A stretch of DNA of 64,000 bases from Streptomyces sp. NBC_00554 (GTDB lineage Bacteria > Actinomycetota > Actinomycetes > Streptomycetales > Streptomycetaceae), in NCBI RefSeq assembly GCF_041431135.1, contig NZ_CP107799.1, forward strand, positions 6,820,001 through 6,884,000, read 5' to 3'. The notes below the pieces were generated by a model. The model was not told the origin of the DNA and searched no databases. It saw only the letters and a list, made by a program, of their open reading frames with translations. Within the stretch, counting starts at the first letter, position 1; each line of letters opens with the position of its first letter. Positions 1-7,432 of this stretch are shown in pieces. The position numbers were made by a program, and so were the translations under genes.

Positions 1-1
1 C

Positions 2-1099
2 GTCCAGCCGCCCGTCGTCCTGGCCCCGATGGCCGGGATCACGAACGCGCCCTTCCGCACGCTGTGCCGGGAGTTCAGCGGCGGCAAGGGACTGTTCGTC
101 AGCGAGATGATCACCACACGGGCGCTGGTCGAGCGCAACGAGAAGACCATGCAGCTGATCCACTTCGACGCGACCGAGAAGCCGCGTTCGATCCAGCTGT
201 ACGGGGTGGACCCGGCGACCGTCGGCAAGGCCGTCCGCATGATCGCGGAGGAGGGTCTCGCCGACCACATCGACCTGAACTTCGGCTGCCCGGTCCCGAA
301 GGTGACACGCAAGGGCGGCGGTTCCGCCCTCCCGTACAAGAGGAACCTGCTGCGGGCGATCCTCCGGGAGGCCGTGAGCGGGGCCGGTGACCTCCCCGTC
401 ACGATGAAGATGCGCAAGGGCATCGACGACGACCACATCACGTACCTGGACGCCGGCCGGATCGCCGTCGAGGAGGGCGTCACCGCGATCGCCCTGCACG
501 GCCGGACCGCCGCCCAGCACTACGGCGGCACGGCGGACTGGGACGCCATCGCGCGCCTCAAGGAGCACGTGCCGGAGATCCCCGTCCTCGGCAACGGCGA
601 CATCTGGTCCGCGGACGACGCGGTGCGGATGGTGCGGGAGACCGGGTGCGACGGGGTGGTCGTCGGGCGCGGGTGCCTGGGGCGGCCGTGGCTGTTCGGG
701 GATCTGGTGGCGGCTTTCGAGGGGCGTGTGGAGTACGCGCGACCGACCCTCCGTGAGGTCTCGGCCGTGATGGTCCGGCACGCGACGCTGCTGGGCGAGT
801 GGATCGGCGACGAGGCACGCGGTGTCATCGACTTCCGCAAGCACGTCGCCTGGTACCTGAAGGGCTTCGCCGTCGGCTCCGACATGCGCAAGCGCCTCGC
901 CATCACCTCGTCGATCGCCGAACTCTCCGAGGGACTCGCCGAGTTGGACCTCGACCAGCCCTGGCCGCTCGGCGCGGACGGGCCCCGCGGCCGTACGTCC
1001 GGCAACAACAGGGTTGTCCTGCCGGAGGGTTGGCTCAAGGACCCGTACGACTGCGCGGGGATCGGCGAGGACGCGGAGCTGGACACGTCCGGGGGGTGA
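2..1099 (+). CDS. dus: tRNA-dihydrouridine synthase, 5' end outside window
   Basis: This is an FMN enzyme of the Dus family that reduces uridines in the tRNA D-loop with NADPH. The reading frame is open from base 2, so the N-terminus (about 10-20 residues) lies outside the window. Visible family marks are APMAGITN at the start of the TIM barrel, the conserved NFGCPVPKV segment carrying the active-site Cys, the KMRKG phosphate-binding region, the HGRT motif and GNGDI/VGRG near the FMN phosphate. The C-terminal helical domain is present and the reading frame ends normally at TGA. The length fits the DusB-like branch. The family call is firm; which uridine it modifies cannot be read from sequence. 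Confidence 0.95.
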   Translation, partial: VQPPVVLAPMAGITNAPFRTLCREFSGGKGLFVSEMITTRALVERNEKTMQLIHFDATEKPRSIQLYGVDPATVGKAVRMIAEEGLADHIDLNFGCPVPKVTRKGGGSALPYKRNLLRAILREAVSGAGDLPVTMKMRKGIDDDHITYLDAGRIAVEEGVTAIALHGRTAAQHYGGTADWDAIARLKEHVPEIPVLGNGDIWSADDAVRMVRETGCDGVVVGRGCLGRPWLFGDLVAAFEGRVEYARPTLREVSAVMVRHATLLGEWIGDEARGVIDFRKHVAWYLKGFAVGSDMRKRLAITSSIAELSEGLAELDLDQPWPLGADGPRGRTSGNNRVVLPEGWLKDPYDCAGIGEDAELDTSGG

Positions 1100-1148
1100 C
1101 CCGCCTCGACCCGGTCTCGACAGGGGGAAACCGGCTCGCCTGTGCGGT

Positions 1149-1475
1149 GTGGCGGACAGCGCGGTGTGGGCGTACGCCCAACTCGACGACCCTGACGACC
1201 GTTTGACGCGCATTCAGGGACTCCGCGTCGAACTGCGCGACGCGTTCGACCCGCTCATGCGCTGTGTCAGGGTGATCGTCCTGGAGGGCCCCGCTCCCGC
1301 CGCCGAGGCGGCAAAGGGCGTTCAGCGGACGGCGGCGGAGGCCTGTCGTGCTCTGTGGCGGGTCACGGAAGGTGACCCCGGCGCCCGTGAACGCTTCGAC
1401 GAGGATCACAGGGCGTTCCGCCACAGGCTGGAGGAGTTCATCGAGGCGGCCCGCACGGCCATGATCGCCTCGTGA
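1149..1475 (+). CDS. small helical hypothetical protein
   Basis: This open frame shows good codon bias (third-position G/C) and ends at TGA. GTG at 1149 or 1164 are the plausible starts, and a GGGGGAA tract about 20 bases upstream is a poor ribosome site. The product, about 100 residues, is rich in Arg, Ala and Glu and looks all-helical: an amphipathic segment around LTRIQGLRVELRDAF, then EEFIEAARTAM at the end. I recognise no family. It could be a small cytosolic helical protein or the C-terminal remnant of a longer gene, because the same frame stays open upstream into the end of dus. Medium to low certainty. Confidence 0.4.
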   Translation: MADSAVWAYAQLDDPDDRLTRIQGLRVELRDAFDPLMRCVRVIVLEGPAPAAEAAKGVQRTAAEACRALWRVTEGDPGARERFDEDHRAFRHRLEEFIEAARTAMIAS

Positions 1476-1549
1476 GGTGCGATGGGGAATTGTCGGATCG
1501 ACGCGCCAGTTGACGAGTGATCAGCACTCGCGATCCCCAAGGAGCCGAC

Positions 1550-1987
1550 ATGTCCGACGCCGACGCAGTGTCGAAGCCCGACGAACCCGCCGTCAGTGAA
1601 CTCCGCCTGGTCGTCACCGCGGCCGACTACGACGCGGCGCTGCACTTCTACCGCGACGTCCTCGGCCTGGCCGAGCGCGGGGCGTTCTCGTCCCCCGGAG
1701 GGCGGGTCACCATCCTCGACGCCGGACGGGCCACCCTGGAACTGACCGACCCCAACCACGCCGCCTTCATCGACGACGTCGAGGTCGGGCGGCGGGTGGC
1801 CGGCCATATGCGGGTCGCCTTCCAGGTCGACGACTCCGCCGCCACCACGGCGAAGCTCGCCGCGGCCGGGGCCCAGGTGATCGCGGAGCCGACGCGCACC
1901 CCCTGGAACTCGCTGAACTCCCGGCTGGAGGCACCGGGAGCCCTTCAGCTGACCCTCTTCACCGAGCTCGGCGAACCCGACAACTAG
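1550..1987 (+). CDS. VOC-superfamily (glyoxalase/bleomycin-resistance fold) protein
   Basis: A 145-residue protein with the paired beta-alpha-beta-beta-beta modules of the vicinal oxygen chelate fold: ELRLVVTAADYDAALHFYRDVLG opens module one, and HMRVAFQVDDSAATTAKLAAAGAQV opens module two. The ATG at 1550 is chosen because GGAG at 1541 sits 5 bases upstream. An upstream GTG-like start at 1517 would add only 11 residues without a ribosome site. Members of this family range from lyases and dioxygenases to antibiotic-binding proteins, and the substrate cannot be inferred. It stands alone, converging on the glycoside hydrolase pair. Confidence 0.85.
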   Translation: MSDADAVSKPDEPAVSELRLVVTAADYDAALHFYRDVLGLAERGAFSSPGGRVTILDAGRATLELTDPNHAAFIDDVEVGRRVAGHMRVAFQVDDSAATTAKLAAAGAQVIAEPTRTPWNSLNSRLEAPGALQLTLFTELGEPDN

Positions 1988-2003
1988 CGCGGTAGCGCCA
2001 GGC

Positions 2004-3941
2004 TCAGGCGCCCCCCACCGCCGTAAGCAGCGCCAGCGGCGCCGCCGCCGACCTCGACTCCCGTACGCACGCGTGCGGGTAGGGCACCGGCTCCGAGTGG
2101 GTGTCGCGGCCGTAGCCCGCGAGGACCTCGGGGAGGCGGTGGCCCGCGGCGGTGGCCGCGTCGACCAGGGCGTGGGCGACGGTGCGGGCCTCGTCGTGCA
2201 GGCCGTACCTCGCCAACCCCAGGGTGATCAGGGCGTTGTCGTGGGGCCAGACCGAGCCGCGGTGGTACGAGAGCGGGTGGTACGCCGCCTGGCCGGAGGC
2301 GAGCGTGCGGACGCCCCAGCCGGAGAAGAAGTCGGGTTCGAGGAGACGGCGGCCGACCAGCTTGCCGTACTCCTTGTCGAGCAGACCCGACCACAGGAGG
2401 TGGCCCGCGTCGGAGGCGAGGGCGTCGACATGCCGGCCGTCGCCGTCCAACGCCAGTGCGGGGAAGGAGTGTTCGGGCATCCAGAAGTCCCGCTGGAAGC
2501 GGTCGCGGAGGTCCCCGGCGGCCTGTTCCAGGAGGGCCGCGTAGACCTCGTCGTCCCAGACCGTGCGGGACAGGTGCGCGGTGCGGCGCAGTGCGTCGTA
2601 CGCGTATCCCTGCGCACCCGCCGCCATCACCGGTCCTGAGGGGCGGCTGCCGTCGGCCGAGCAGATGGCGCCCGGGGAGTCCTTCCAGTTCTGGTTGGCG
2701 AGGCCGCCGCCGTCCGCGCGGTAGACGAGATAGCCGCGCGAAGTCAGCCCGCCGTGGTCCAGCATCCAGCCGATCGCCGCACGGGCGTTGGCCTCCAGGC
2801 GCCGGGCCAGGCTCGTATCACCGGTCTGCTCGGTGTACGCGCCGAGCAGCACCAGGAACAGCGGTGTCGCGTCCACCGAACCGTAGTAACGCCCGTACGG
2901 CACCTGCCCGAAGTGCGCCAGCTCGCCGTGTCGCACCTCGTGCACGATCTTGCCGGGCTGGCACACCGCCTCGGCGCCCACCTCGGTCGCCTGCGTCGCG
3001 GCGAGCGCGGGCAGCGTGGCGGCGGCGAGCTGGGGGCGGTAGGGGAGCGCGAAGAGGGAGGTCAGGAGCGCGTCACGGCCGAGGAGGGTCAGGAACCACG
3101 GGACTCCGGCCGCCGGGACGCGGAGTTCCTCGCCGTCCGGGCCCAGGGCGCCGACCTGGAGCGCCGCCAGGTCGGACAGGCCCCGCGAGCAGGCGGCGGC
3201 CAGCTCGGGCCAGCCGGTCGGGAAGGGCACGCCCTCGGTGAACTCCCCTTCGAGGGCGAGGAGTTGCTCGTTCGCGGCGGCGGGGGAGAGCGGTACGTCC
3301 GGCTCGTGGGCGGCGCCGTGCGGACGTGCCGCGACCCGCAGTGACAGCTCCGCGCTGCCGTGCGGTTCGAGATCGAGGGTCCATACGAGGCGACGGGCGC
3401 CCGTGCCCGTCTCCTCCACGCCGTCCGGGGCGGGCTCGGAGGTGACCGTCGTACAGGACCGCCATTCACCGCGCTGGTAGCCGAACTCCACGCCGTCGTC
3501 GAGGACTTGGCGGGAGCGGACCACGCCCGTCTTGGCGTAGGTGCGGTAGTCGGAGCGCAGCTCGAACTGGTCCGTGAAGTCGGCGTCCGCGGTGACCGCG
3601 ACGCGGACCGTGGTGGGCGCCGGGCGGTTGCTGGTGACGCGCAGCGCCTCCACGAACGCGCCCTCGGCGACGGCCTGTTCGCGGAAGACCGTGTATGCGG
3701 GCGGTTCGTTGCGGCCGCCGCGCGGGACGAGTACACAGCGTGCCGTGTCGCCGTCCGCGACCGGCGTGAGTGCCTCGGGCACCGCGCCGTCCAGGGTCAG
3801 CTGCCAGCGGCTCAAGTGCCGTGCGTCGCGCACGAATAAGCCGTCCGGGGAGCTGCCGCCCCGTACGCCGCTGATGTCCCCGCCGTCGCTCACGGCGGCG
3901 AACGTCCCACCGTGCACGAGCAGATGATGCCGGTCCGTCAT
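2004..3941 (-). CDS. amylo-alpha-1,6-glucosidase-type glycogen debranching protein
   Basis: A 645-residue cytosolic protein. Residues 1 to about 220 match the glycogen-debranching N-terminal beta domain (LLVHGGTFAAVSDGGDI, then GLFVRDARHLSRW). The remainder is an (alpha/alpha)6 barrel of the GH15/GH63 type, with GVPWFLTLLGRDALLTS, GAICSADGSRPSGP and YHRGSVWPHDNALI marking the active-site loops. The family trims alpha-1,6 branches or related oligosaccharides. Its ATG overlaps the TGA of the upstream glycosidase by four bases (TCAT at 3938-3941 on the + strand), so the two are translationally coupled. Substrate preference is not shown by sequence. Confidence 0.88.
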   Translation of the reverse strand: MTDRHHLLVHGGTFAAVSDGGDISGVRGGSSPDGLFVRDARHLSRWQLTLDGAVPEALTPVADGDTARCVLVPRGGRNEPPAYTVFREQAVAEGAFVEALRVTSNRPAPTTVRVAVTADADFTDQFELRSDYRTYAKTGVVRSRQVLDDGVEFGYQRGEWRSCTTVTSEPAPDGVEETGTGARRLVWTLDLEPHGSAELSLRVAARPHGAAHEPDVPLSPAAANEQLLALEGEFTEGVPFPTGWPELAAACSRGLSDLAALQVGALGPDGEELRVPAAGVPWFLTLLGRDALLTSLFALPYRPQLAAATLPALAATQATEVGAEAVCQPGKIVHEVRHGELAHFGQVPYGRYYGSVDATPLFLVLLGAYTEQTGDTSLARRLEANARAAIGWMLDHGGLTSRGYLVYRADGGGLANQNWKDSPGAICSADGSRPSGPVMAAGAQGYAYDALRRTAHLSRTVWDDEVYAALLEQAAGDLRDRFQRDFWMPEHSFPALALDGDGRHVDALASDAGHLLWSGLLDKEYGKLVGRRLLEPDFFSGWGVRTLASGQAAYHPLSYHRGSVWPHDNALITLGLARYGLHDEARTVAHALVDAATAAGHRLPEVLAGYGRDTHSEPVPYPHACVRESRSAAAPLALLTAVGGA

Positions 3942-5593
3942 CCCCGGTCCCCTCCCTTGGCGCCCGTCTCGAATGCGTAGGCGAGCGCGTTCCCGAACGT
4001 GCTCGCGCGGTGTGCCTTGTCGAACGTGTCGTGGCCCGGGTGGGAAGCGAACTGATCCGCCCCCGCGGGCGCGTGCAGCAGGTCGAGCGTCAGCGCGGCC
4101 GTCCAGCTGAAGCCGAGTGCGCCACAGGCCTCGCCGGTGTACGGATCCACGTACTCCGCGAAGTCGGACTCACCGGCCGTGTCGAGCAGCGCGGCCCGCA
4201 GCCCGTCCGCGCGCACCTGCTCGCCGTGCAGCCGCAGCCCGCGCTCCAGCAGCCAGTTGGTGTTGAACCAGGCAGGGCCGCGCCAGTAGCGGTGCGGATC
4301 GAACGCGTCCCCGGTCAGGTCGTAACTCGGCACGAGCCGCGTGGCGTCACCGAGTCCGAAGTGCGGGCCGCTCGCGGTGCGTACGAGGGTGGCTGCGATG
4401 TCGCTGGGCAGCGTGGGCAGGAGGAGCGGGATCAGCCCGGCGACACTGCGCTCGGTGATGAGAGCACCGCGCACCTGAGAGCGGCGCTCTGTTCCGAGAG
4501 CACTGCTCTGCGAGCGCCGCTCCGATTCGAGAGCACCGCTCTCGCCGCCCCCGTACACGTCCCGGCAGAAGAACATCCCCTCCGCCGGATCCCACAGCCG
4601 GTCCACCAGGGCCGCCGTCAGGCGCTCCGCGCGGGCGTGCCGGGCGGTCCCGGCCGCCCCCAGCTCCTGTGCGATGTGGGCGAGGGCGTGCTCGGAGGCG
4701 ATCAGCAGCGCGTTGAACGCCGGGTCCTCGACCGCGAACTCGCCCGCCCCGTCCGCGTACCCGCCGTCCCGGTAGTCCGTCGCCAGCCGCACGTAACGCC
4801 CGTAGTCCAGATCCGTCGGACGGTCCTCGGCGGCCCCGTGGTCGAGGTCGGCGCGGCGGAAGGAGCGGGCCGGGGCCGGGGTGATCCGGCTCAGCGGCGC
4901 GTCCCAGCAGGGGCTGTTGTCCATGCCCTGCTCCCAGGGGTGGACGACGGAGGCGAGGCCGCCGCCGCCCAGGTCCCGGCGGTGCAGGAGATAGCGGTGC
5001 CAGGCGGCGAGGCGGGGATAGACGCGGGGGAGGAAGGCGCGGGCCCGTGAGAGGCCCGGGTCGGCCTGGTGCACCAGCCATGCGGCGAGCGCGTGCACCG
5101 GTGGCTGGACGATGCCCGACGTCTGTACGTTGCGCGGGGCGCCGGTGGCGTGCCCCGCGGTCGAGGAGCGCCAGAAGTCGGGGCTCGGGAAGTACGCGTC
5201 GAGCGGCACGGAGGGGTTGAAGACGATGTGCGGGATACGGCCATCGCCCCACTGGGCGCCGAGCAGCGTCTCCAGCTCCGTCTGCGCCCGCAGGGGCGAC
5301 AGGTGGCGCAGCCCGATCGCGATGAACGCGGAGTCCCAGGACCACTGGTGCGGGTACAGGCCGCGCGAGGGCACGGTGGACGTTCCCGTCCAGTTGTCGT
5401 TCAGTACCCGGGCGGCCCTGAGGTGCAGCGACCCCGCCGACTGTGCGGGATCGTATACAAGTGGTCCGGTATGGGTGACCTCACCCCGACCCGGTGGCGA
5501 CGATGGTCCGGAGGTGTGCGCGGGTGTGCCTGAGGTGCGTACGGAGGTGATGATTCCCGTGCGCAAGGCGGTGAGCTGGGTTGTGCTGTCCAC
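3938..5593 (-). CDS. GH63/MGH1-like glycoside hydrolase with an internal tandem insert
   Basis: A 551-residue (alpha/alpha)6-barrel hydrolase of the MGH1-like/GH63 kind. RGLYPHQWSWDSAFIAIG is the signature Trp/Asp loop, and YWRGPAWFNTNWLLERG and SFRRADLD are further barrel motifs. Such enzymes cleave mannosylglycerate, glucosylglycerate or related alpha-glucosides. Translation probably starts at GTG 5593 after a CGGGAGA site; the first 40 residues are poorly conserved, and GTG further in (EVTHTGP) is an alternative. An unusual insert, three imperfect copies of an 11-residue unit ending ERRSQ, sits between FFCRDV and ITERSVAGL (bases about 4455-4550). It is the first gene of an operon facing the ROK regulator. 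Confidence 0.82.
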   Translation of the reverse strand: MDSTTQLTALRTGIITSVRTSGTPAHTSGPSSPPGRGEVTHTGPLVYDPAQSAGSLHLRAARVLNDNWTGTSTVPSRGLYPHQWSWDSAFIAIGLRHLSPLRAQTELETLLGAQWGDGRIPHIVFNPSVPLDAYFPSPDFWRSSTAGHATGAPRNVQTSGIVQPPVHALAAWLVHQADPGLSRARAFLPRVYPRLAAWHRYLLHRRDLGGGGLASVVHPWEQGMDNSPCWDAPLSRITPAPARSFRRADLDHGAAEDRPTDLDYGRYVRLATDYRDGGYADGAGEFAVEDPAFNALLIASEHALAHIAQELGAAGTARHARAERLTAALVDRLWDPAEGMFFCRDVYGGGESGALESERRSQSSALGTERRSQVRGALITERSVAGLIPLLLPTLPSDIAATLVRTASGPHFGLGDATRLVPSYDLTGDAFDPHRYWRGPAWFNTNWLLERGLRLHGEQVRADGLRAALLDTAGESDFAEYVDPYTGEACGALGFSWTAALTLDLLHAPAGADQFASHPGHDTFDKAHRASTFGNALAYAFETGAKGGDRG

Positions 5594-5712
5594 TCAGGTC
5601 TCCCGGAAGACATCCTGCCGACCAGTTCGGCTGTAGCTACCGTAGGGTTACGTCTATTTAACACGCAAAACTCAATATGTAATGCAGAGTTGAGGAACGC
5701 AAGAGGGTGGGC
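5594..5712. promoter_or_regulatory. divergent promoter region with dyad, glycosidase operon / ROK regulator
   Basis: This 119-base gap is strikingly AT-rich for this genome. It holds an inverted repeat AACTC (5669-5673) and GAGTT (5687-5691) around a 13-base AT-rich centre, plus TATGTA-like and TTTAAC-like hexamers usable by either gene. ROK repressors usually bind such palindromes in the promoter of adjacent sugar genes, so this is the likely operator for autoregulation and control of both hydrolases. The binding itself is inferred. Confidence 0.5.
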
Positions 5713-6954
5713 ATGACAGGAAGGGCGGACAGGACCGTGCGCGCAGGGAACCAGGCAAGCTCCGGAGAGCTGCTCGAACTGGTGCGCAGCGGCCGGGCCA
5801 CGACGCGCGGCGCGCTGCAGCAGGCCACCGGTCTGTCCCGGGCCACCGTCGGCCAGCGCCTCGACCGGCTGTTCCGCGTGGGCTGGCTGCGCGAGGGCGC
5901 CGGCGGCCCGGTGGACTCCCCGCTCGGGGGGCGCCCCTCCATCACCCTCGAATTCGACGACGCCCACGCCGTCGTCCTCGCCGCCGACCTCGACACCCGG
6001 CACGGCCGGGCGGCCGTCCTCACCCTGACCGGCGAGATCCTGGCCGAGAAGTCGGGCCTCCTGGTCGTCGACGAGGGCCCGGACGCGGTCCTCGGAGAAC
6101 TCGGCCGCTGGTTCGCCGACCTCCTGGTGAAGGCCGCAAAGCCCGCCGACGCCGTGTGCGGCATCGGCCTCGCGGTTCCCGGGCCGGTCGACAGCGACAC
6201 CGGCCGGGTCGTACAGCCGCCGATCATGCCGGGCTGGGACGGCTATGACATAAGGGGACGCCTGAGCCGCGCGTTCGCTGAGCACGCGGGTGCGGGCACC
6301 CTGAGTGCCGCCGGGGCAGGCGTCCCCGTACTCGTCGACAACGACGCCAACCTCATGGCGTACGGCGAGCAGCGCACCGGCTACCCGGACTGTTCGGCGT
6401 TCGCCCTGGTCAAGGTCTCCACCGGTATCGGTGCGGGCATGGTCGTCGGCGGCACCATCTACCGGGGGATCGACGGCGGCGCCGGCGACATCGGGCACAT
6501 CCGGGTGGGCGCCGACGCGCTGTGCCGGTGCGGTTCGTACGGCTGTCTGGCCGCCGTCGCCAGTGGCGGCGCGGTGGCGCGGCGGCTGGCCGAGTCCGGG
6601 GTGGCGGCGGCTTCCGGCTCAGATGTGCGGGACCTGCTGACGTCCGGGCATCCGGAGGCGATGGCGCTCGCGCGGGAGGCGGGGCGCCAGGTCGGGGACG
6701 TACTGGCGACCGTGGTGACGCTGCTCAACCCGGGCGTTCTGATGATCGCCGGGGATTTGGCCGGAACTCCCTTCCTGACCGGCGTACGGGAGCTGCTGTA
6801 CCAGCGGGCGCTGCCCCGCTCCACCGCTCATCTGGACGTGGTGACCTCGCGACTCGGCGAGCGGGCCGGGCTGATCGGGGCCGGGGCGCTGGTCGTGGAG
6901 TACTTGTACGCGCCTGAGCGGGTCGAGGAGCGGCTGGCGGCGCTGGGTGTGTGA
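5713..6954 (+). CDS. ROK-family transcriptional repressor / sugar kinase-like regulator
   Basis: A 413-residue protein. Residues 15-75 form a winged helix (LLELVRSGRATTRGALQQATGLSRATVGQRLDRL), followed by the actin-like ROK domain with the ATP/sugar lobe (VDNDANLMAYGE, KVSTGIGAGMVVGG) and the zinc site CRCGSYGCL. The ROK glucokinase signature region DIGHIRVG is present. ATG 5713 is preferred over GTG 5707 because AAGAGG lies 5 bases before it. It is divergent from the two glucan hydrolases and probably controls them in response to a sugar ligand. Some ROK proteins with a winged helix retain kinase activity, which cannot be excluded. Confidence 0.9.
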   Translation: MTGRADRTVRAGNQASSGELLELVRSGRATTRGALQQATGLSRATVGQRLDRLFRVGWLREGAGGPVDSPLGGRPSITLEFDDAHAVVLAADLDTRHGRAAVLTLTGEILAEKSGLLVVDEGPDAVLGELGRWFADLLVKAAKPADAVCGIGLAVPGPVDSDTGRVVQPPIMPGWDGYDIRGRLSRAFAEHAGAGTLSAAGAGVPVLVDNDANLMAYGEQRTGYPDCSAFALVKVSTGIGAGMVVGGTIYRGIDGGAGDIGHIRVGADALCRCGSYGCLAAVASGGAVARRLAESGVAAASGSDVRDLLTSGHPEAMALAREAGRQVGDVLATVVTLLNPGVLMIAGDLAGTPFLTGVRELLYQRALPRSTAHLDVVTSRLGERAGLIGAGALVVEYLYAPERVEERLAALGV

Positions 6955-7152
6955 CCGACACCGGTGCCGGGTGTGTGACCGACGCCGGAGCTGGGCGTGA
7001 TCGATGCCCGCTCGGGGAGTTGTGTGACATCCGTGTGACGTGTCCAGATCCTGGTCCGCATGGTGAAATCCGGCCTTCCTCCCGGCGTGATTCTCGCCAC
7101 GCTTGATAAGGGGTAGGCTCAGATGAGCGGATCATGAGCGGCTGCACTTCTC

Positions 7153-7181
7153 CAAGGGGTGGCACTCAGTGCCACCCCTTG
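7153..7181. terminator. perfect 13-bp hairpin (terminator or attenuator)
   Basis: CAAGGGGTGGCAC (7153-7165) and its exact complement (7169-7181) are separated by TCA. No T-run follows. In Streptomyces such hairpins end transcripts without a U-tract; here it could stop ROK-gene transcription or act in the ppdK leader. Confidence 0.65.
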
Positions 7182-7184
7182 ATC

Positions 7185-7199
7185 GTTCAGCAGCTGAAC
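7185..7199. repeat. GTTCAG-CAG-CTGAAC palindrome
   Basis: This is an exact 6-3-6 inverted repeat lying three bases after the hairpin and about 230 bases before the ppdK start. It could be a regulator site or a second stem of the same leader. No specific regulator can be named. Confidence 0.45.
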
Positions 7200-7432
7200 T
7201 CAGGCGAGTCTGGAGCCGCTCAGATGAGTGAATATCCTGGTCTACGGGCGTTGATTCGTTCAAGAAGTGAAAACATCGCCACCCCATCGCTTGCCAAGCC
7301 TTGACTTTCGATCTGGTGGCGGACGAGTGGTTACAGGCGCATGACGCGCAAGTGGACGTACCCAGACGCCTTCGATCTGGGTATGTTCCCCGTCGTCAGG
7401 GCAGCCACCGCGACGTCGAGGAGTCGAGACTC

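Larger units (their letters stand above)
6955..7432 (+). promoter_or_regulatory. ppdK leader/promoter region
   Basis: These 478 bases have no convincing gene. They contain a perfect 13-bp hairpin (7153-7181), a GTTCAG/CTGAAC palindrome (7185-7199), an 11-base direct repeat GCTCAGATGAG (7117-7127 and 7218-7228) and a -35-like TTGACT (7301-7306) without a clear -10 at 17 bases. A TTG-initiated extension of ppdK through 7301-7432 lacks family similarity, so I read it as leader. Its length and structures suggest a regulated, possibly attenuated, transcript. Confidence 0.5.

Noticed and set aside
7301..7432. TTG-initiated 44-residue N-terminal extension of ppdK
   Set aside because: The TTG is part of a -35-like hexamer, the extension has no family similarity, and GTG 7433 has a proper ribosome site.
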